From positions 4,712,001 through 4,776,000 of the forward strand of contig CM034133.1 in NCBI GenBank assembly GCA_019914995.1: DNA of 64,000 nucleotides, in the 5' to 3' direction. The DNA is from Acanthochlamys bracteata (Eukaryota; Streptophyta; Magnoliopsida; Pandanales; Velloziaceae). The notes beneath the pieces were generated by a model, which saw only the letters and a list, made by a program, of their open reading frames with translations, did not search any database and was not told where the DNA came from. Both the position numbers and the translations under genes were made by a program. Within the stretch, counting starts at the first letter, position 1; every line of letters starts with the position of its first letter. Shown in pieces: positions 13,651 to 24,741 of this stretch.

Positions 13651-14459
13651 TTTGGAACACACTTCATAAAAACCTTTTCAAACATTAGGTTGCGTAGTCA
13701 ATTTCCATAGACTGGAAAGTTCTCCAAAATAGTTTTCAAACTTTCTTCATAAGGGGGACTTCTTTTGTGTTGATTTTGAACATACTGTTTAAAGAAATTG
13801 CGTGTTTAGAAAATTGATTTTGCAATTTGATGTTTGGTAAATATTCTCCGTGCATGATGTGTTGCCTTTCATAAAAGAAAAAAAACCTTTAGAATCAAAT
13901 TTGGAAAAGAATAATTGAGATTGGATTCTCCGCAGAACTTTTAAAATTATTTCTCAATCAATTCTTCAAACTCAATAGAAACTGAGCCTAAAATATTAAA
14001 AAGATAAATAAAATGAGCCTAGAACATTTAAGATAGTTATTAAATCATTGTATATAAACAAAATATAATATTATACAAAATAATTGAAGTATATTTATTA
14101 ATATATTTTTATAATATTAATATTAGAGAATATTAATAAATATATTTTGATATAAAAAATATTAAATTATAAAATTAAATAATATACAAAAAAGATTCAA
14201 AATTTTAATAATATATCAGTATAGTTAAGAGTATTTTAGTCACTATTTATTCAATTCATTTATACGCACAATATTAGCAAAATGTATTCTTAATTATTTC
14301 TTAAAAAGACTTCAAACAATAAAATTTATCAAACAGAATTCTGAAAAAATAACTTCTTTTAGCAAAAGCTTACAGCAGTTTTTTCAATAAAAGCTCTCAA
14401 TAGCAGCCTTTAAATAAAAGTTCTATATTTAAAACTTAGCTAAATGTGCTCTCCATCTT

Positions 14460-14980
14460 TCTTTAATCAAAATTTATACTAAATTATAATATTATCAAAA
14501 TAATTACTATATATGTATTTTTTAATGACAAAATTAAATTTTATATTAAGATTTTTATTAAAATTTTGTCAGTAGTTATATTTATCAAAATTTTTATCGA
14601 AATCATAAATTTCAGTTGTCACCACATATTTTAAGAAATAAAATTTAGAATTTCTTGAAACATTCTATGTATCAATAAAGATACTAAGAAATATATATTT
14701 TGATGGACATTCACCATATCTTTCACTAAGAACATCGTACACATTTATTTTAATTGATTTTATAATCACACTCTAAAATAAAAATGTAGAATTAAAAATT
14801 AAAAATTTTAATTAATAAATAGATCTATTTGAATTTGATTCAGTTATTAAATAAGTTGAGTTAGGGTTGACAACTTTGATCCGTATAAATTTATGGTTTA
14901 CTTTAATATTGAATAAATTTGACTCAATTATTAAATAGATCGATCCAAAATTGACTTATCAATTTAAATTGCCACCTTTA
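14460..14980 (+). repeat. 5'-truncated copy of the ~850-bp GGTGGCAAT element
   Basis: The sequence matches the interior and right end of the element at 19781-20640 (shared TTATCAAAATTTTTATCGAAAT, CACTAAGAACATCGT and GATCCGTATAAATTTAT). It ends in AAATTGCCACCTTTA, the expected right terminus. The left part is missing. No coding capacity. Confidence 0.65.
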
Positions 14981-15440
14981 ATAAAAGCCATTCAAATATC
15001 CAATAATCACATACGAGCTAGTAAAAATCTAGTCAGCAAGCTTCCTTCAATGTTTTCATTTGAATTTTAAATTTTCTTCTTCCACAATACATGCTAAAAA
15101 AAGCCATACTTTCTCCACGACATCATTAGGAGACTTTTAAGAGTGCTTAAAATAAAAAAAGTTTATAAAAGTTTATTTAAATCTTTTGAAAAATAAATTT
15201 AACTTTTACTAGATAAAAATAATAAAATTAGATATATAATAATTCTAATGATATATTATTCATCTATATTCTCTAAATTTTAAATTATTTTTTAAAATAC
15301 TGTAGAGAATCTATTAGAAGACATGAAAATTTAAATGAAATGAAAAGCGGTGCAAAACATACAACCAAACAGCTAGTAAGTTTTGTTAGTTTTACCATGA
15401 GGGATTTTAGAAATTCTTCATGTTTTTTCCAATATTTGAG

Positions 15441-16234
15441 CATAGTTGTCAGACTCAGACCGACCCGTCCGGGTCGACCCAGAAACTGTCGATCCGGACG
15501 GTAAATCAGTCCCGATTTGTAAAAAGACCGTTTATGCAATCGTCCCGTTTCGATCCGATTTGATCCGTTCTGACCTGTTTCAACCCGATCGATCTGCCCG
15601 TCCAGGTAAAACTGGATTGAAAAAATTTTTTAAAAATTAATTAAAAAATTTTAAATTGATGATATATTTAATGAAAAAATAATTATTAATAGTCCTATGT
15701 TGAAAAATGATATGTAGTTTAGATTTAGCATTTAAATGTGATAATACAAAAAATATAATTGATTATTTTTTATTTGTAAATATCAATTATTAGTGATTTT
15801 TAAATTTTTTATATTGTAAAATATTTAGACTCAAATAGATATACCTCAAAAAGTTAGTTATATCTCTTTTATGATTTATCTATTTCATAGTTTATTTTTT
15901 TCTAATCTCCTAACTTATTTAAAAATTTCTATTTATAAATTTTAGTTGTTATTATTATTATTGGTGGTGGCAATTATAGTGACAATACTTTAATTTTTGG
16001 TGTGATTATTATTGCTATTGTTGTTGATAGTAATAACATGATAAAAATACTCTAATTTTTTATTATAATTGTGATAGCTATTATTATTAGTAGTATCATT
16101 AGCAGTAAATTTTTTACTATAATTATTATTATTAGTTAAAAATATTCTAATATTATTGACCCGACGGTTCAACCCGAGAACCGTGATCCGAACAGTTTTC
16201 CGGTTTGATGTCCGGTCCAGTTCTTACAACTATG
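15441..16234. mobile_element. Non-autonomous hAT-type DNA transposon with perfect 8-bp target duplication
   Basis: The termini are CATAGTTGTCAGA and, inverted at the other end, CATAGTTGTAAGAA. The element is flanked on both sides by the identical octamer TATTTGAG (15433-15440 and 16235-16242), the target duplication length of hAT transposons. Both ends are unusually rich in GACCGACCCG/CCGGTT-type sequence, while the middle is AT-rich with ATT-trinucleotide runs. There is no transposase reading frame, so mobility would need an enzyme supplied elsewhere. A relative with the same termini lies at 21399-23196. Confidence 0.88.
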
Positions 16235-17416
16235 TATTTGAGGCGATTTTTAAGAATCCTTTTCATTTTTTTAATTTTTTATGAAATCTTGGCTTAGCAA
16301 CTAAGTTTGGGATTTAACTAACCCCACCAAGAAAGGAGTGAATTTGTGCCTAAGCTAAATGCACCAACACAATCCAAGCAAGCTGACAATCAGGCTGAAA
16401 AACCACCAAATTGTGGAAATCAAATTCGGCGAACTTTGTAGGATATTTTTCTAGAGAAATTATAAAAATGGCAACAAACCGCTGGACCGAAAGGTTGTAT
16501 ATCAAACCCTAATCATGGAGTGCTATTCTCAGATGACCACCCATGATTTTTCCTCTCTTTCACGTTTTCCACATAAAATTTCATGCTCCTTTAATATTTT
16601 CTTGCTTTATGTTCTTGTTCGCGTAGTTTTTTCGCGATCAAATTTGTAATGATACTTTGATTTCAAATATAATGATCCTTTCATTTTCATCAAATTGTAT
16701 AAGGCATTAAGTAGAGCCATTTTTCAATCCAACAACATTCGAGTGTTTTGTTCTGAGCAACTAAACAAATAATTATGCTTATAGATTTTAAATTAAAAAT
16801 AAAATTCATCAAATATTTTTAGATACATAAACCTACCTAGAAGTAGAACGTATTTAAAAAAAAATTCAATTTCTTTTGATACTAAAAGGAATTTATAGAT
16901 ATATTTAAATGAATAAAATTGGGACTCCAAAATTTTTTATGTATAAGAGCGAATTTGACTTTTAATCTGAAGCCTGAAGCAGAAATTTTAATTGTTTGAA
17001 AAATATAACACTTTGCATCTAGACAGATTTTAACATGACTCTAAACTTCATTTGTTAAACCTTAACTCGCTTTCTTAGATGACTCGGACCGGAAAAATAT
17101 GAGAACCTTCCAAATAATATTGAAAGGGAAAGAATTGCTACTTTTCTTTTCTGTTATTTTTTTTTTTTTTTTTCCTTTTAACTTTAAGTCTTGGCATTCT
17201 TTTTTTTTTTTTTTTTTTTTTTTTGAATTTTTGGTGAGAGATCGAACACTTTGCATACTCCAACCATTTTGCAATTCAAGACTTCTCGCATCCGTTTCTC
17301 TGTTTTTTTATTTTCAAGACACTTTCGTTGTGTTTTCTTCCAACCAAACACAGCCTAGCGTGTGCAACAATGAAAGACTACTAAAATAACCCTCTTCTTT
17401 TTGTTGGATATATAAG
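16235..17416. other. Intergenic region upstream of the carboxylesterase
   Basis: No gene seen. Two long T tracts lie at about 17157-17174 and 17203-17224. A TATA-like ATATATAAG occurs at about 17405-17415, immediately before the MITE. It could be the original promoter of the downstream gene, but this is only positional inference. Confidence 0.35.
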
Positions 17417-17680
17417 GCGCTGTTTGGTTCTCCGTTTCAAAAATTATTTATCAATTTTTTTATTTTTTTTATTTCATATTTTTTAATATATATTTTATAA
17501 ATATATAAAAAATTTATTTAAAAATTTAGAAAGTGTAGAAAAATTCTACGAAATGAGATCTTTTTATTTCATATTTTTATTATTTTTTTTAAAATAAAAA
17601 AAATATAGCTCATCTTTTAAAAAAATAAAAATAATTTTTATTTTATAAAAAAATTTTATTTCATAACCAATTTCAAACGC
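17417..17680 (+). repeat. Foldback MITE in the carboxylesterase upstream region (copy 2)
   Basis: Starts GGCGCTGTTTGGTTCT and ends AATTTCAAACGC. The interior contains AAAAATTCTACGAAATGAGA, shared with the copy at 31890-32140 (AAAAATTCTACGTAATAGAA). It ends about 105 bases before the ATG of the carboxylesterase gene, so the gene's proximal upstream DNA is largely transposon-derived. No clear target duplication was seen. Confidence 0.65.
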
Positions 17681-17786
17681 AACTAACTTTTCACATGTGG
17701 CTTTAAGCTCGCTGGCCAAACCTTCGCTTCTTGTCCATTGACCTAACAAACTCCAAAAAGTTACAGATCCAAAAGTTCATCTCCAA

Positions 17787-18767
17787 ATGGATGACGACGG
17801 CAGGCACGATGAGATCCTACATGACTTCTTCCCATTCATTCGAGTCTACAAGGACGATCATTTCGTACGTCTCAACGGCACCGTTCGGATTCCCCCATCC
17901 ATCGACGGCGCCGGCGGAGTCTCCTCTAAAGACGTTGTAATAAATCCCGATACTGGCATCTCCGTTAGGATCTACCTTCCCATACAATCAGTAAAAACCA
18001 ACAAGAAACTCCCCATTATCGTTTACTTTCACGGCGGCGCCTTTCTAATCGAATCCAAAGCTTCCCCACTCTACCATCCCTACTGCAACAGTTTAGCTTC
18101 GCGAGCAGAAGCTCTTGTTATCTCCGTTGACTACCGTCTCGCTCCAGAACACCGTCTTCCTACTGCTTACGAAGATGCATGGTACGCACTGCGTTGGATC
18201 AATACAACTCCGTCAGCCGATCTATGGATATCTGAATATGCAGATTTCGATAGGCTTTACTTGGCCGGAGATAGCGCTGGAGCCAATCTCGTACACAACA
18301 TGATGGTGAGATTACTCAACGAGATGGAGAACTCATCTGGTACTACAACTCTAAAACTGAAAGTGCAAGGATTGATAATAGTGCACCCTTATTTCTGGGG
18401 GTCAAAGCCTGTTGGTACAGAAAGCGATGATCCGAAACACAGAAGAAGGTTTGAAGAAATATGGGAGTATATTTGTCCGAGCGCGCCTTCGGTGGATAAC
18501 CAGCTGCTGAACCCGTTGGTACCAGAGATGAAGAAGGTGTTTGCAACGTTGCCGTGCGAGAAGGTGATAATTTGTGTTGCGGAGTTGGATGATTTGAAGG
18601 AAAGAGGGAAGGCTTACTATGAGTGTTTGAGGAGTAGCGGATGGAATGGGAAGGTAGAGTTGATTGATGTGGAAGGGAAAGGGCACGTTTTTCATCTGTT
18701 TGATCCTGCTTGCAAGGAAGCTCATGATCTCATGAAGAAAGTGGTGGAGTTTGTTAACTCTAGATGA
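17787..18767 (+). CDS. Plant carboxylesterase (CXE, alpha/beta-hydrolase fold 3)
   Basis: Intronless, 326 residues, the usual length for plant CXE proteins such as Arabidopsis CXE12/CXE13. Visible landmarks are the oxyanion-hole motif HGGAF at 82-86, the nucleophile elbow GDSAGAN with Ser163, the acid Asp268 in VAELDD, and the base His300 in GKGHVFH. The segments VSVDYRLAPEHRLP (with I at 112), HPYFWGSKP and LLNPL are typical of the family. The catalytic His excludes a GID1 gibberellin receptor, in which it is lost. The enzyme should hydrolyse short acyl esters of small metabolites or xenobiotics in the cytosol; the natural substrate cannot be read from sequence. One oddity is the third Gly of the usual HGGG, which is Ala here. 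The start is the first ATG in frame and gives the expected N-terminus. Confidence 0.94.
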   Translation: MDDDGRHDEILHDFFPFIRVYKDDHFVRLNGTVRIPPSIDGAGGVSSKDVVINPDTGISVRIYLPIQSVKTNKKLPIIVYFHGGAFLIESKASPLYHPYCNSLASRAEALVISVDYRLAPEHRLPTAYEDAWYALRWINTTPSADLWISEYADFDRLYLAGDSAGANLVHNMMVRLLNEMENSSGTTTLKLKVQGLIIVHPYFWGSKPVGTESDDPKHRRRFEEIWEYICPSAPSVDNQLLNPLVPEMKKVFATLPCEKVIICVAELDDLKERGKAYYECLRSSGWNGKVELIDVEGKGHVFHLFDPACKEAHDLMKKVVEFVNSR

Positions 18768-19780
18768 CTAACTACATGATCATCATGTTAAAGAGAATTG
18801 TGTCTTTCTGATTATTTTTCCATTGTTTATTGTTTGTTTTGATTAGAACGATCTGTTTACTTGTTGGTGTTAGTTTGTGTTGTTTGCTATGATTTATTAG
18901 GAATTCTAATAACAGACGGTCAACTATATATGATGATTTGTATAGAGATATATGAACACTGCAATGTCTACGGTTAGTTCGCTTTAGACACCTATCATCT
19001 ACCTTGAGGATTGGTAATCTATGGTTGGTGAAAAAAATTCCAAAAATTAGTTGCTTAAAACGCCAAAAGAAAAATTATAGTATTGCACCTATTGAACGGG
19101 TCAGGGATGTTGACACTACAAACAATTGATCCATTGACATACGCCTACTAGAACATGCATGCATATTGTTGATAAGGTTATCAATGTCAAGTGGTCAGAA
19201 GAGTTCTACGGATCTGCAGCATGCATTCTTCCCCCCCTCTCTAATCTCTCCACTCTTCTTTTCATCATTTTTATGATTAAAGGGAGAAAGAAAACTCTAT
19301 ATTTCACCATGCATGAACAGTAAATGATATAAAATTAGAAGGTGGATACTAGTGAATTATATGTAAGTGAGTTTGGCGAACGTCCAACGCTAGTGATTGC
19401 TTCTGCTTGGATCAGGGGCCACAACTAAAAAATGCGTAATCCTAAAAACATTTCGGGGTGTTAAAATAAAAAAAACACCCAAAACTGATGCACTATAATA
19501 ATCAAGTACTTGAACGATCACTCGAGTCTGTCCTCGATCGGTGAATATCTGCTCGTACATACATAAACTTATTTCTGTTTTATATAGCAAACTTCTTCCT
19601 TTATTTGTAAATGTACTTACCAAACGATATTGATGATATTATTATTTTACGGCTACTAAAACTTGTACTCTTTCTCAAACGTTTGTCAAACTCGCAGTTT
19701 AGACAGATTCCCAAAAGCATAGGAGTTCACGATTTCATCTCAAAATAATCTTGTCAAATCATATTAGGAATGGGTTTTTT
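18768..19780. other. Downstream intergenic DNA; no gene seen
   Basis: The first ~150 bases are probably 3' untranslated sequence of the carboxylesterase (TGTTTATTGTTTGTTTTGAT). The remainder carries no recognisable gene or repeat on either strand. Confidence 0.4.
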
Positions 19781-20640
19781 TAGGGATGGCAATATATGAT
19801 CCGATCTGAAAACGTAATTCAAAATTGACCCATTTAATTAGAATTAGAATTAAAAAATTGATCCGTATAAATATATGAATTAGATTAGAATTTAGCGAAT
19901 TTAATCCGATTATTAAATGAATCGATCCAGATTAATCAGAAATTGACCCACCAATTTGAATTGCTATCTCTTAAAGAAATAACATTTGATTTTTCTTTTC
20001 CGTTTATTAAAATATTACCAATAAAAGTAATCAATAATAGTAATTTATAAATTATCAAATTATATAATATTTATAATTAATCATATTTTTATATCTTAGT
20101 AAAATAATATAAGATTAGAATTATAATATTATTGAAAGTATTACTATGTAGATATTTTTATAATGACGAATTTAGATTTTGTATAAATATTTCTATCAAA
20201 ATTTTGCTAGATAGTTATGTTTATCAAAATTTTTATCGAAATTATTAGTATGTACTTATAATCATAAAATTTCAGCTCTGTCACCACATATTTTTAATAA
20301 ATAAAAATAATTTTTTTTGAATATTTTAAAAATCAATGAAGATACTAAAAAAAGCACATTTTGACGCGTGTTCAATATATCTTGTCACTAAGAACATCGT
20401 GTATTTTTATTACAACTGATATTATAAATTCGATAAAGCTTAAAAATATAGAGTTAAAAAATAATAATTTTAATTATTAAATAAGTCGATCTAAATTTGA
20501 GTCGGTTATTAATATATTAGGTTAGGATTCACAATTTTGACCCGTATAAATTTATATATTAGATTAGCATTAAACAAATTTGATCCGATTATTAAATAGG
20601 TTGACTCAAAACTAACCCACCAATCTAAATTGTTACCATA
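19781..20640 (+). mobile_element. Non-autonomous TIR element, ~860 bp (forward copy)
   Basis: Begins TAGGGATGGCAATATATG and ends AAATTGTTACCATA, which are imperfect inverted ends. Its whole length aligns to the reverse complement of 28327-29159. Shared blocks include GACGAATTTAGATTTTGT, TCAAAATTTTTATCGAAAT and GATCCGATTATTAAAT. The flanks (GGGTTTTTT before, GGTTTTCCA after) are only loosely similar, so the target duplication is uncertain. No reading frame. Class is probably hAT or Mutator-like. Confidence 0.75.
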
Positions 20641-21398
20641 GGTTTTCCACACAATGGAAAATCAAATGTGAATCCTGAGATTATACATTAGCATGTCACG
20701 CTTCGTTTATTCGGGCCTCCACAAAGGTCATCCATTTAAACTACAAGCCAACTGATTTATCGGCTTCCTTCTCTCTCTAGACGAAGGGTTTTTTGACAGT
20801 ACGTTTCATAAAATTTTTCTAATTTTAAAAATATTTTATATTTTTAAAATAACTTTTTATAATATTCTATAAAATTTAATTAAAATTTTGGAAATATAAA
20901 TCTCGTATATTATAAAAGCTTATTATTGATTGTTTTACTATTTTTTAGATAAAAAATTATTTTGTTAATAATTTAAAAATTATTATTTTAAAATAATTAT
21001 TTTCCATAAGTGCACATACTCGAAGCAGCTGCTGATTGCATATTCTGTTTCTCTCTCAACTTTTTATGTTTCGATCAATTCGTCACCAAATAAATTTCGA
21101 GATGTTTGGATGTATGTTTGAAAAATGCACCCGTATTGTTTCAGAATATAAATTTTTTTATTTTAAATTTTAAATTATATAAATAAATTATACTATAATT
21201 TATAAATTTTTTAGTATATTTTTCAGATAAAAATTAAATTTATTTTCTAAACAATTTTGAATTAAAATTTATTATTAAAATTATATTTACTTTAAATACT
21301 CTTGAATAATCTCAGACACTCCTAGAGTCCCGCCGGCAATTGAATCTTATAATAATGAAATGCAAGATACTCTATGGTTATTGATCTGTACAAATTTT
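20641..21398. other. AT-rich intergenic DNA with degraded foldback sequence
   Basis: No gene seen. GATGTTTGGATGTATG at about 21101 and CTCAGACACTCCTAGAG near 21313 may be the ends of one more degraded foldback element. Confidence 0.35.
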
Positions 21399-21692
21399 CA
21401 TAATTGACAGATCCGAACTATCCTGACCGAATCTATCCTACATCGTCGATTCAGAGCCCTAATCGGTTCGTGTCTATCAAAAACTCATCCGTGCAATCAA
21501 TTCAGATTGATCCGGGTTCACCTAGACGGATTTCTAGTTGACTCATCAATATGGTCGAACGGGTCAACCCAAAATTTTATAGAAAATAAAAAAATTATAC
21601 CATATACACATATTTAATACATAATACTATGATGTATGATACTTATAACTTATTACACATGATACGGTATTTATTAGCCATTTAGACTGAAG

Positions 21693-21910
21693 ATGTGTTT
21701 TTTTCATCCAAAAAGTTTTTTATTTTATTTTTAATAACTCACTTTTAAATACAAAATGATATAAAAGAACATAATAACTTACTTCTAACTAACTTTCAAT
21801 TACAAAAAAATATAATATTTTAATTTATTTTCAATAATACTATTTTTAATAATTTATTTTTAAAAATTTATTTTAGAAAATTCACTTTCAAAGCCGAAAG
21901 AACGCACATG
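21693..21910. repeat. Small foldback element nested in the Pack-type hAT element
   Basis: Starts ATGTGTTTTTTTCATCC and ends CGAAAGAACGCACAT, inverted relative to each other. The interior TCACTTTTAAATACAAAATGATA closely matches 30549-30575. Related to the GGTGTGTT-terminated elements at 30534-30702 and 60167-60443. Confidence 0.5.
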
Positions 21911-22489
21911 ACTCGAGCTGAAGAACAGCTCGATTGTTTTTATTCGTCCAAGCTTAACCGCCACTACTCTGCTGGTCGGAACTGTAGATCCGACGCTGCT
22001 ACGCCAACTCCACTACTCCGACTATCAAAGTCTTCGTCTGCTAATCTCGAGTTCGATTGTGGCTCCGAAGCGAAACCCTAGTTTCCTCGAGCTCAATCTT
22101 CGTCTGTCTGCCAGCTCCGATCCGGCTCCATTGCTCTTCTCGCCTCCAATCCAGCCACACTGGTTGCTGTAGAATTCGATTGTGGCTTCGAACCATAGTT
22201 TGCTCGAGCTCCATCTCCGCCAGCTTTATCCGGCTCCGTTGCTCCTCCCAGCTACTCTGCTCCTCTAGCTCCGTCTGCTCTGCTTGGTTCTGTTTGTCAG
22301 TAGCGTGGTGGAAGAGGAAGGCGGCGGAGAGCGGGGAAGCAGCAATAGCGGAGAGGTGAGAAAAAGGTTAACCAATCAATGGACCAAAGAAAATTTCTAT
22401 AGCGAAGAACAGTAGCAAAGCAGCGAAGGGCCGGTTGCTTGTTTTTTAGTAGAGAAAAATCTACTACATTGATTACTCTTATTCTGAAT

Positions 22490-22728
22490 CAGGAAGAGGT
22501 GTTAGAGAATGAGATTGGAGTGTGGAAGAATTTTGCGGTGGTGGCTGAAGGAATGAAGACCGGAGCTAGAGCTACAGTAGTGATCGGAGATAAAGTTTTC
22601 ATCACGGCTGCAGATGTCAATGGTAACGCAGCTTGAATATTTGAGTTGAAAAAGAAGAATGGACAAAGATTAAAACACCACCTGCGTTCTTTGGTTTCGT
22701 TTACTCCGTCCCCGCACTTCGGCTGTGA
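22490..22728 (+). pseudogene. Captured gene fragment, kelch-repeat-like C-terminus
   Basis: Reading from about 22490, the frame encodes a sensible globular stretch (VAEGMKTGARATVVIGDKVF ... ITAADVNGNA). It is stopped by TGA at 22634-22636 and continues in frame as IFELKKKNGQ. After a one-base frame change it goes on as TKIKTPPAFFGFVYSV and PALRL, ending in TGA at 22728. The alternation of a short hydrophobic strand, DKVF/ITAAD and a closing FFGFVYS strand looks like the last blades of a kelch beta-propeller, for example an F-box/kelch protein. I infer this from pattern and cannot name the parent gene. One stop and one frameshift make it non-functional. It lies inside the hAT element. Confidence 0.55.
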
Positions 22729-23196
22729 GTTGTATTCAATTGAATATCAAATGCCAAAATTTCAAAATCCAACCTGCTTGAATATTTACTAGGTTTGCAA
22801 TATTGAATTTTATAACTAAGTAATCAGGTATGCAATGTTCTAAAAGAAAATTCTCAAAATGAAAATCTTTCATAATTTAGTTTATGATGTTGTTTTCCTT
22901 TTGAAAAATATATGTGTTTATATTAAGAGTATGTTTTGTTGTTTGTTGTTATTGTTATTGTCGCTGTGATTGTTATTGTTGCTGTTTATTGTTGTTGTTT
23001 GTTGTTATTGTTGCTCCGAAAAACAACGTGGACGATGAACTCTGGGAGATCATCCTCGTTGTTGTTGCTTCCCGTTGCTGTAAGCTTGGTACTGTTAAAC
23101 CTAATATATCGACCCTTTGACCTGCCGGGTTAACTCAGTAGCTATCGACTCGGATAATATTTTGGGGCGATGCCTGATTCAGTTCTAACAACTATG

Positions 23197-24741
23197 CAAA
23201 TTTCACACACAATTTATTTTTTGATTATTTGATTTACAGATAGTAGTGTCGTAGATAGTAATGTTGAATACTTATTGTATTAGACTCTTATTAGTGCAAC
23301 AGAAAAGTTGATGAAATGAAAGACTTGCATCTTTCTATTTTTGTTTTTTGTTTATGTTACATAAGATGCTGCAAAAGCTTTAGAAATTCTATCCTTTCAT
23401 TTAAGTTCGTATTCCAGTTACATGTTTTTTAATGCTTCTTTTTTTATTTGGGTGTGGATTGCAAGATCTTACCATCTTACTAGCCAATTCTACCTTCATA
23501 GAAAAACGAGTTTGACAACGTTGGTCTTTCTTTTTCCAAATTTTTATAAGTTCTTCTGTTGTCAGAGCTTAGAAAATAGTTATGATTAGAAGCTTTTTTT
23601 CAACTTGGATTGACATAAATACAATTAGAAAATAATGAAAAATGTGTTTGATATAGAATAGTCGAATTAATTTTCTAGCTTGGAAGCAAATTCATACTCG
23701 ATCATGCTTAGGGTATGTTCTTTTGCTAAATCACTTCCCTCTACGAACAACCGACTTGTTCTTGTAACACTTGAAACTCATTCCCTAAAAATCACTTACT
23801 ATAATATAACATCCCTCACTTCTTACCTCACTTCCCCCTCACTTCATTTTTTCTCTTCTCCGTGTCGGCTCCTCTCTTCTCCTTGCGATCTCTCCTTTCT
23901 TCTTCTACCGCAACCGTCGCCGATCTCTTTCTCTTGTTTGCCCGCAGATCTTCTCTTTCTTTGCAACTGTTCATTTGCTCTCTGCTACCAAATTTTGTAC
24001 ATTCTCCTGTAAAAAATTGCAGTCAAAAAGTATAGATCTGAGAAATGTGAATTTTTTTAACTTTCTGTTAATTTTCTTTCTTGATTTTAATGAATCTGTG
24101 TTGAAACACAAAGTTTGTGGACGGATTTAGATGGATCTGAAATTTTGAACTCTTATTGAATTTTTTGTTAATTTCCATTCTTAATTTTAATAGATCTATT
24201 TGAAACACAGAGTTTATGAACGGATCTGAATGGATCTGAAAAGTTTAAACTTTCGTTAAATTTTTTGTTGATTTTCATTCTTGATCTTAATGGCCATGTG
24301 CGATGTAATTTTATCTTTTAGATCTTTGATTTTATTACCTATTACTAATTCGTCGGTTCAGTTTGTTTTGTTCTTTTGGTGCAGGTTGATTCACCAAGGA
24401 GCAGGTAAAAATTTTAGCCAATTCTATCAATCTATGCTTCTGCTTTCATTCTATTCCACAAAATTCTTCTTTTTGAGTGATTGTTTGTGTTTTCTTGATG
24501 ATTTTATTTGAAATTAGGTGTTAAATCTTCTTAGAATAGAAAATTATATAGAGATATTGGTAGTTCGTCCAAATTTTTAGTTACTATCTTATGGTTTTGA
24601 GTATATTGGAACATTTAAGAGATAGTGTATTGAGATTTTTTTGTCTTTGCCTTTTGGTTTACTAATCCTCTGTTAAAATCTTGAAAATGGTCACTTGAAC
24701 ATGTTTTGTTGACCATTGAACCAATTTTTTCGGGCGCATTT
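23197..24741. other. Intergenic region with leader-like CT-rich block
   Basis: At 23830-24010 there is a CT-rich block (CTCTTCTCCGTGTCGGCTCC) resembling a plant 5' leader, followed by the tandem repeat at 24058-24293. TTAGGGTATGTTCTTTTGC at 23708 resembles the left end of the GGGTGTGTT elements. No coding exon was recognised. The LTR element at 24742 interrupts whatever followed. Confidence 0.35.
24058..24293 (+). repeat. Tandem repeat, about 95-bp unit, 2.5 copies
   Basis: Two nearly full units (about 24058-24148 and 24149-24247) and a partial third (24248-24293). Each contains TTTTAAT(G/A)(A/G)ATCT, then GAAACACA(A/G)AGTTT, then GGATCTGAAA. The copies differ by many substitutions, so the amplification is not recent. 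No coding signal. Confidence 0.75.

Larger units (their letters stand above)
21399..23196. mobile_element. Pack-type hAT element carrying gene-derived sequence
   Basis: The left end CATAATTGACAGATCCGAAC and right end CAGTTCTAACAACTATG match the termini of the hAT element at 15441-16234. The flanks CAAATTTT (21391-21398) and CAAATTTC (23197-23204) form an 8-bp target duplication with one mismatch. Unlike the AT-rich relative, the middle (about 21950-22730) is GC-richer. It contains CT-rich, leader-like sequence and a decayed protein-coding fragment (22490-22728), followed by GTT-rich simple sequence at 22930-23080. A smaller element at 21693-21910 appears nested inside. The structure fits acquisition of part of a host gene by a non-autonomous hAT element. 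There is no transposase. Confidence 0.75.

Noticed and set aside
17157..17224. Long T tracts considered as retrotransposon poly(A) tails in reverse
   Set aside because: No SINE or LINE sequence adjoins them and no target duplication was visible.
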